A stretch of DNA of 64,000 nucleotides from Hoeflea_A sp965204935 (GTDB lineage Bacteria > Pseudomonadota > Alphaproteobacteria > Rhizobiales > Rhizobiaceae), in assembly GCF_965204935.1 (NCBI RefSeq), contig NZ_CBDBFO010000001.1. One strand, given 5' to 3'. The notes below the pieces were generated by a model that searched no databases, had not been told where the DNA came from, and saw only the letters and a program-made list of their open reading frames with translations. Positions within the stretch are counted from its first letter, which is position 1; the number at the start of each line of letters is the position of its first letter. Positions 62,731 to 64,000 of the stretch are shown here, piece by piece. The position numbers and the translations under genes are program-made.

Positions 62731-64000
62731 GAATTCTACCCTCCTGAAAGCCGTATAGGCGATGGCGGAAAGCGCGTTTGTCGCGCAGATACGTATCCAG
62801 CAGCGTTTTCACCGCATGGGCGCGAAACGCCTGGTCATAGGCCTCATAGGCCGCATAAAAGCCCTGCTTGTCGAACACGAACCGCGAAACGAAATCCGAC
62901 GGAACGAGTACGCTGATCAGGCGGCTGACCAGCCAGCGGTCCTCGTGATCGGGTTTCGCCCGCACCAGCAGGAACCGGTGTGCCGAATCGGCGTCATCGA
63001 GCGGAAACTCGCCGTCCGCTGCAATTTTTCGGGCGGCAGACTGAAGAAACGGATAGGTGCCGTCCTCGGCGACGGCCTTGGCGTTGCGATGGATCCAGGT
63101 CTGCAGCCAGATGGCGTCGAGCCAGTCGAACGGCGCTTCGGGATCGTACCTGCGGATCAGGTCCGAAAGCACCATGTCGGTGCGGTGATTGAGATAGCCC
63201 GACCCCTCGATCCAGGAAGCGCGTGGCAATTCGATCCGTCCCGTTCGTTGCAGGAATTCAAGGATGCGATGATGGTCGTTGAGTGCGATATAGCTCACCT
63301 GCCATGGGCGCGACCGGCGGAAGCCGGGTGCTTTCGGATCGCAGATGACCGTTGTCGTCCGGTCGTCGATAAAGACGAAAATACCGCCGAAATGGCCCGA
63401 CCAGAACGCGTCGTGGCGAAACACCACCTGGTCCGGGACGAGGGCATTCTTCCGGATATCGCCGGTCAGCTGCGCAAGCTCCACCATGCGCTCGATCATG
63501 GCATCGTCACGCCAGGCATTGGGAACGCTGATCAGCCGATCCGACAATTTGCGTAACTCGTCTGCCTTGCCCAGCATGTCGTCGGCCGAGAGCACGTTGA
63601 AAGTGACTTCCTGGATCGACAGGAGATCCTCGATATCGGAGACCTTGACCACGTCCTCCTCGATCTCGCCATAAAGCACATCGCGGATCGTGACCGCGTG
63701 GATGGCACGCCGGTTCGCGTCGAAAAACGCGTGCATCAGAGACCCGGTATTGGAAAAGCTCGTGTGGATGACCGGCAGACCCTCCTGCGCCGGAGACAGG
63801 ATGATGAAACGGCGATTGACGGCGTTCGGGTCGAGATATTCCGGATCGGAAAGCTCTTCCGCGATCTCCGGCGAAAAGCCGGTCATGTCGATGCGAAACC
63901 TGTCGAGACCCGTCGGTTTCAGCCCGAAGGCCTCCAGCGCCCGGTTGTAGCGCTCGATCAGGTGCGGCTCGGCGATTTCGAGCAGCTGTCCGTTGATCAG
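62723..64000 (-). CDS. DUF6638-like protein, N-terminus outside window
   Basis: The frame is open to the window edge; 425 residues are visible, so the start lies beyond. The sequence has no signal or membrane segment visible and a repeated pattern of acidic and Trp-rich segments (GGIFVFIDDRTTTVICDPKAPG, LDAIWLQTWIHRNAK). It matches the family I recall as DUF6638, always beside DUF2333. Function unknown. Confidence 0.75.
   Translation of the reverse strand: MINGQLLEIAEPHLIERYNRALEAFGLKPTGLDRFRIDMTGFSPEIAEELSDPEYLDPNAVNRRFIILSPAQEGLPVIHTSFSNTGSLMHAFFDANRRAIHAVTIRDVLYGEIEEDVVKVSDIEDLLSIQEVTFNVLSADDMLGKADELRKLSDRLISVPNAWRDDAMIERMVELAQLTGDIRKNALVPDQVVFRHDAFWSGHFGGIFVFIDDRTTTVICDPKAPGFRRSRPWQVSYIALNDHHRILEFLQRTGRIELPRASWIEGSGYLNHRTDMVLSDLIRRYDPEAPFDWLDAIWLQTWIHRNAKAVAEDGTYPFLQSAARKIAADGEFPLDDADSAHRFLLVRAKPDHEDRWLVSRLISVLVPSDFVSRFVFDKQGFYAAYEAYDQAFRAHAVKTLLDTYLRDKRAFRHRLYGFQEGRIHA

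Noticed and set aside
1..64000. rRNA, tRNA, insertion sequence or prophage
   Set aside because: No conserved rRNA or tRNA cloverleaf, transposase, integrase or flanking repeats were seen by eye; a tRNA scan was not possible.

Overview
This window reads as chromosomal DNA of an alphaproteobacterium of the order Hyphomicrobiales (Rhizobiales). The evidence is high GC, dense gene packing, a fused trpE(G) gene behind a Trp-rich leader peptide, an Lrp-type regulator divergent from putA, a petABC operon beside apt and two half-size ABC exporters, and the DUF1285 / CoA-diphosphatase / CCA-transferase block facing a moxR operon. A marine Hoeflea-like lineage is my guess; no 16S or database search was possible. 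I found no rRNA, tRNA, IS element, prophage or CRISPR array, so this is core genome with a few accessory islands.

Layout. 1-7335 is mostly plus strand: the end of a probable lipoprotein gene, prs, a TetR/YHS-domain divergent pair, rplY-pth-ychF, a membrane protein and two overlapping MaoC genes. 7348-22814 is minus strand: a DUF2867 gene, an AttH-like lipocalin protein with its FtsX-type permease and ATPase, yciB, apt, petABC (cytochrome bc1), and two ABC exporters with an MscS channel gene between them. 23282-25103 holds trmL, a small basic protein and hemF. 25136-30843 is a three-gene minus-strand island: a fused HTTM plus DCC-thioredoxin membrane protein, a FecR-domain protein ending in a 35-unit Gly-Asn repeat, and a CHASE2-PAS-GGDEF-EAL protein whose GGDEF is degenerate and whose EAL looks intact. 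30994-34362 holds an orphan amino-acid-type binding protein, a cysteine hydrolase, a GlxA-type AraC regulator and a thioesterase. 34439-44598 has two divergent operons: DUF1285-NUDIX-cca-unknown on minus, and MoxR-DUF58-BatA/DUF4159-VWA-like on plus. 44601-49327 holds single metabolic and repair-type genes. 49373-53727 carries leuA and trpE(G), each behind a short leader gene. 53794-56043 holds a MarR regulator, a small unknown gene and a divergent S-adenosylhomocysteine-hydrolase-like gene. The end holds fhs, putA, its apparently frameshifted Lrp-type regulator, and a DUF2333/DUF6638 pair running off the window.

Most notable: (1) two ribosome-mediated attenuators, trpL-trpE(G) and leuL-leuA, both with a promoter placed so that the leader mRNA would start at or next to its AUG; (2) the hexanucleotide repeat in the FecR gene inside a probable c-di-GMP signalling island; (3) a one-base frameshift in the putative proline-utilisation regulator; (4) two near-perfect palindromes overlapping the -35 and -10 boxes between the MarR gene and the small unknown gene.
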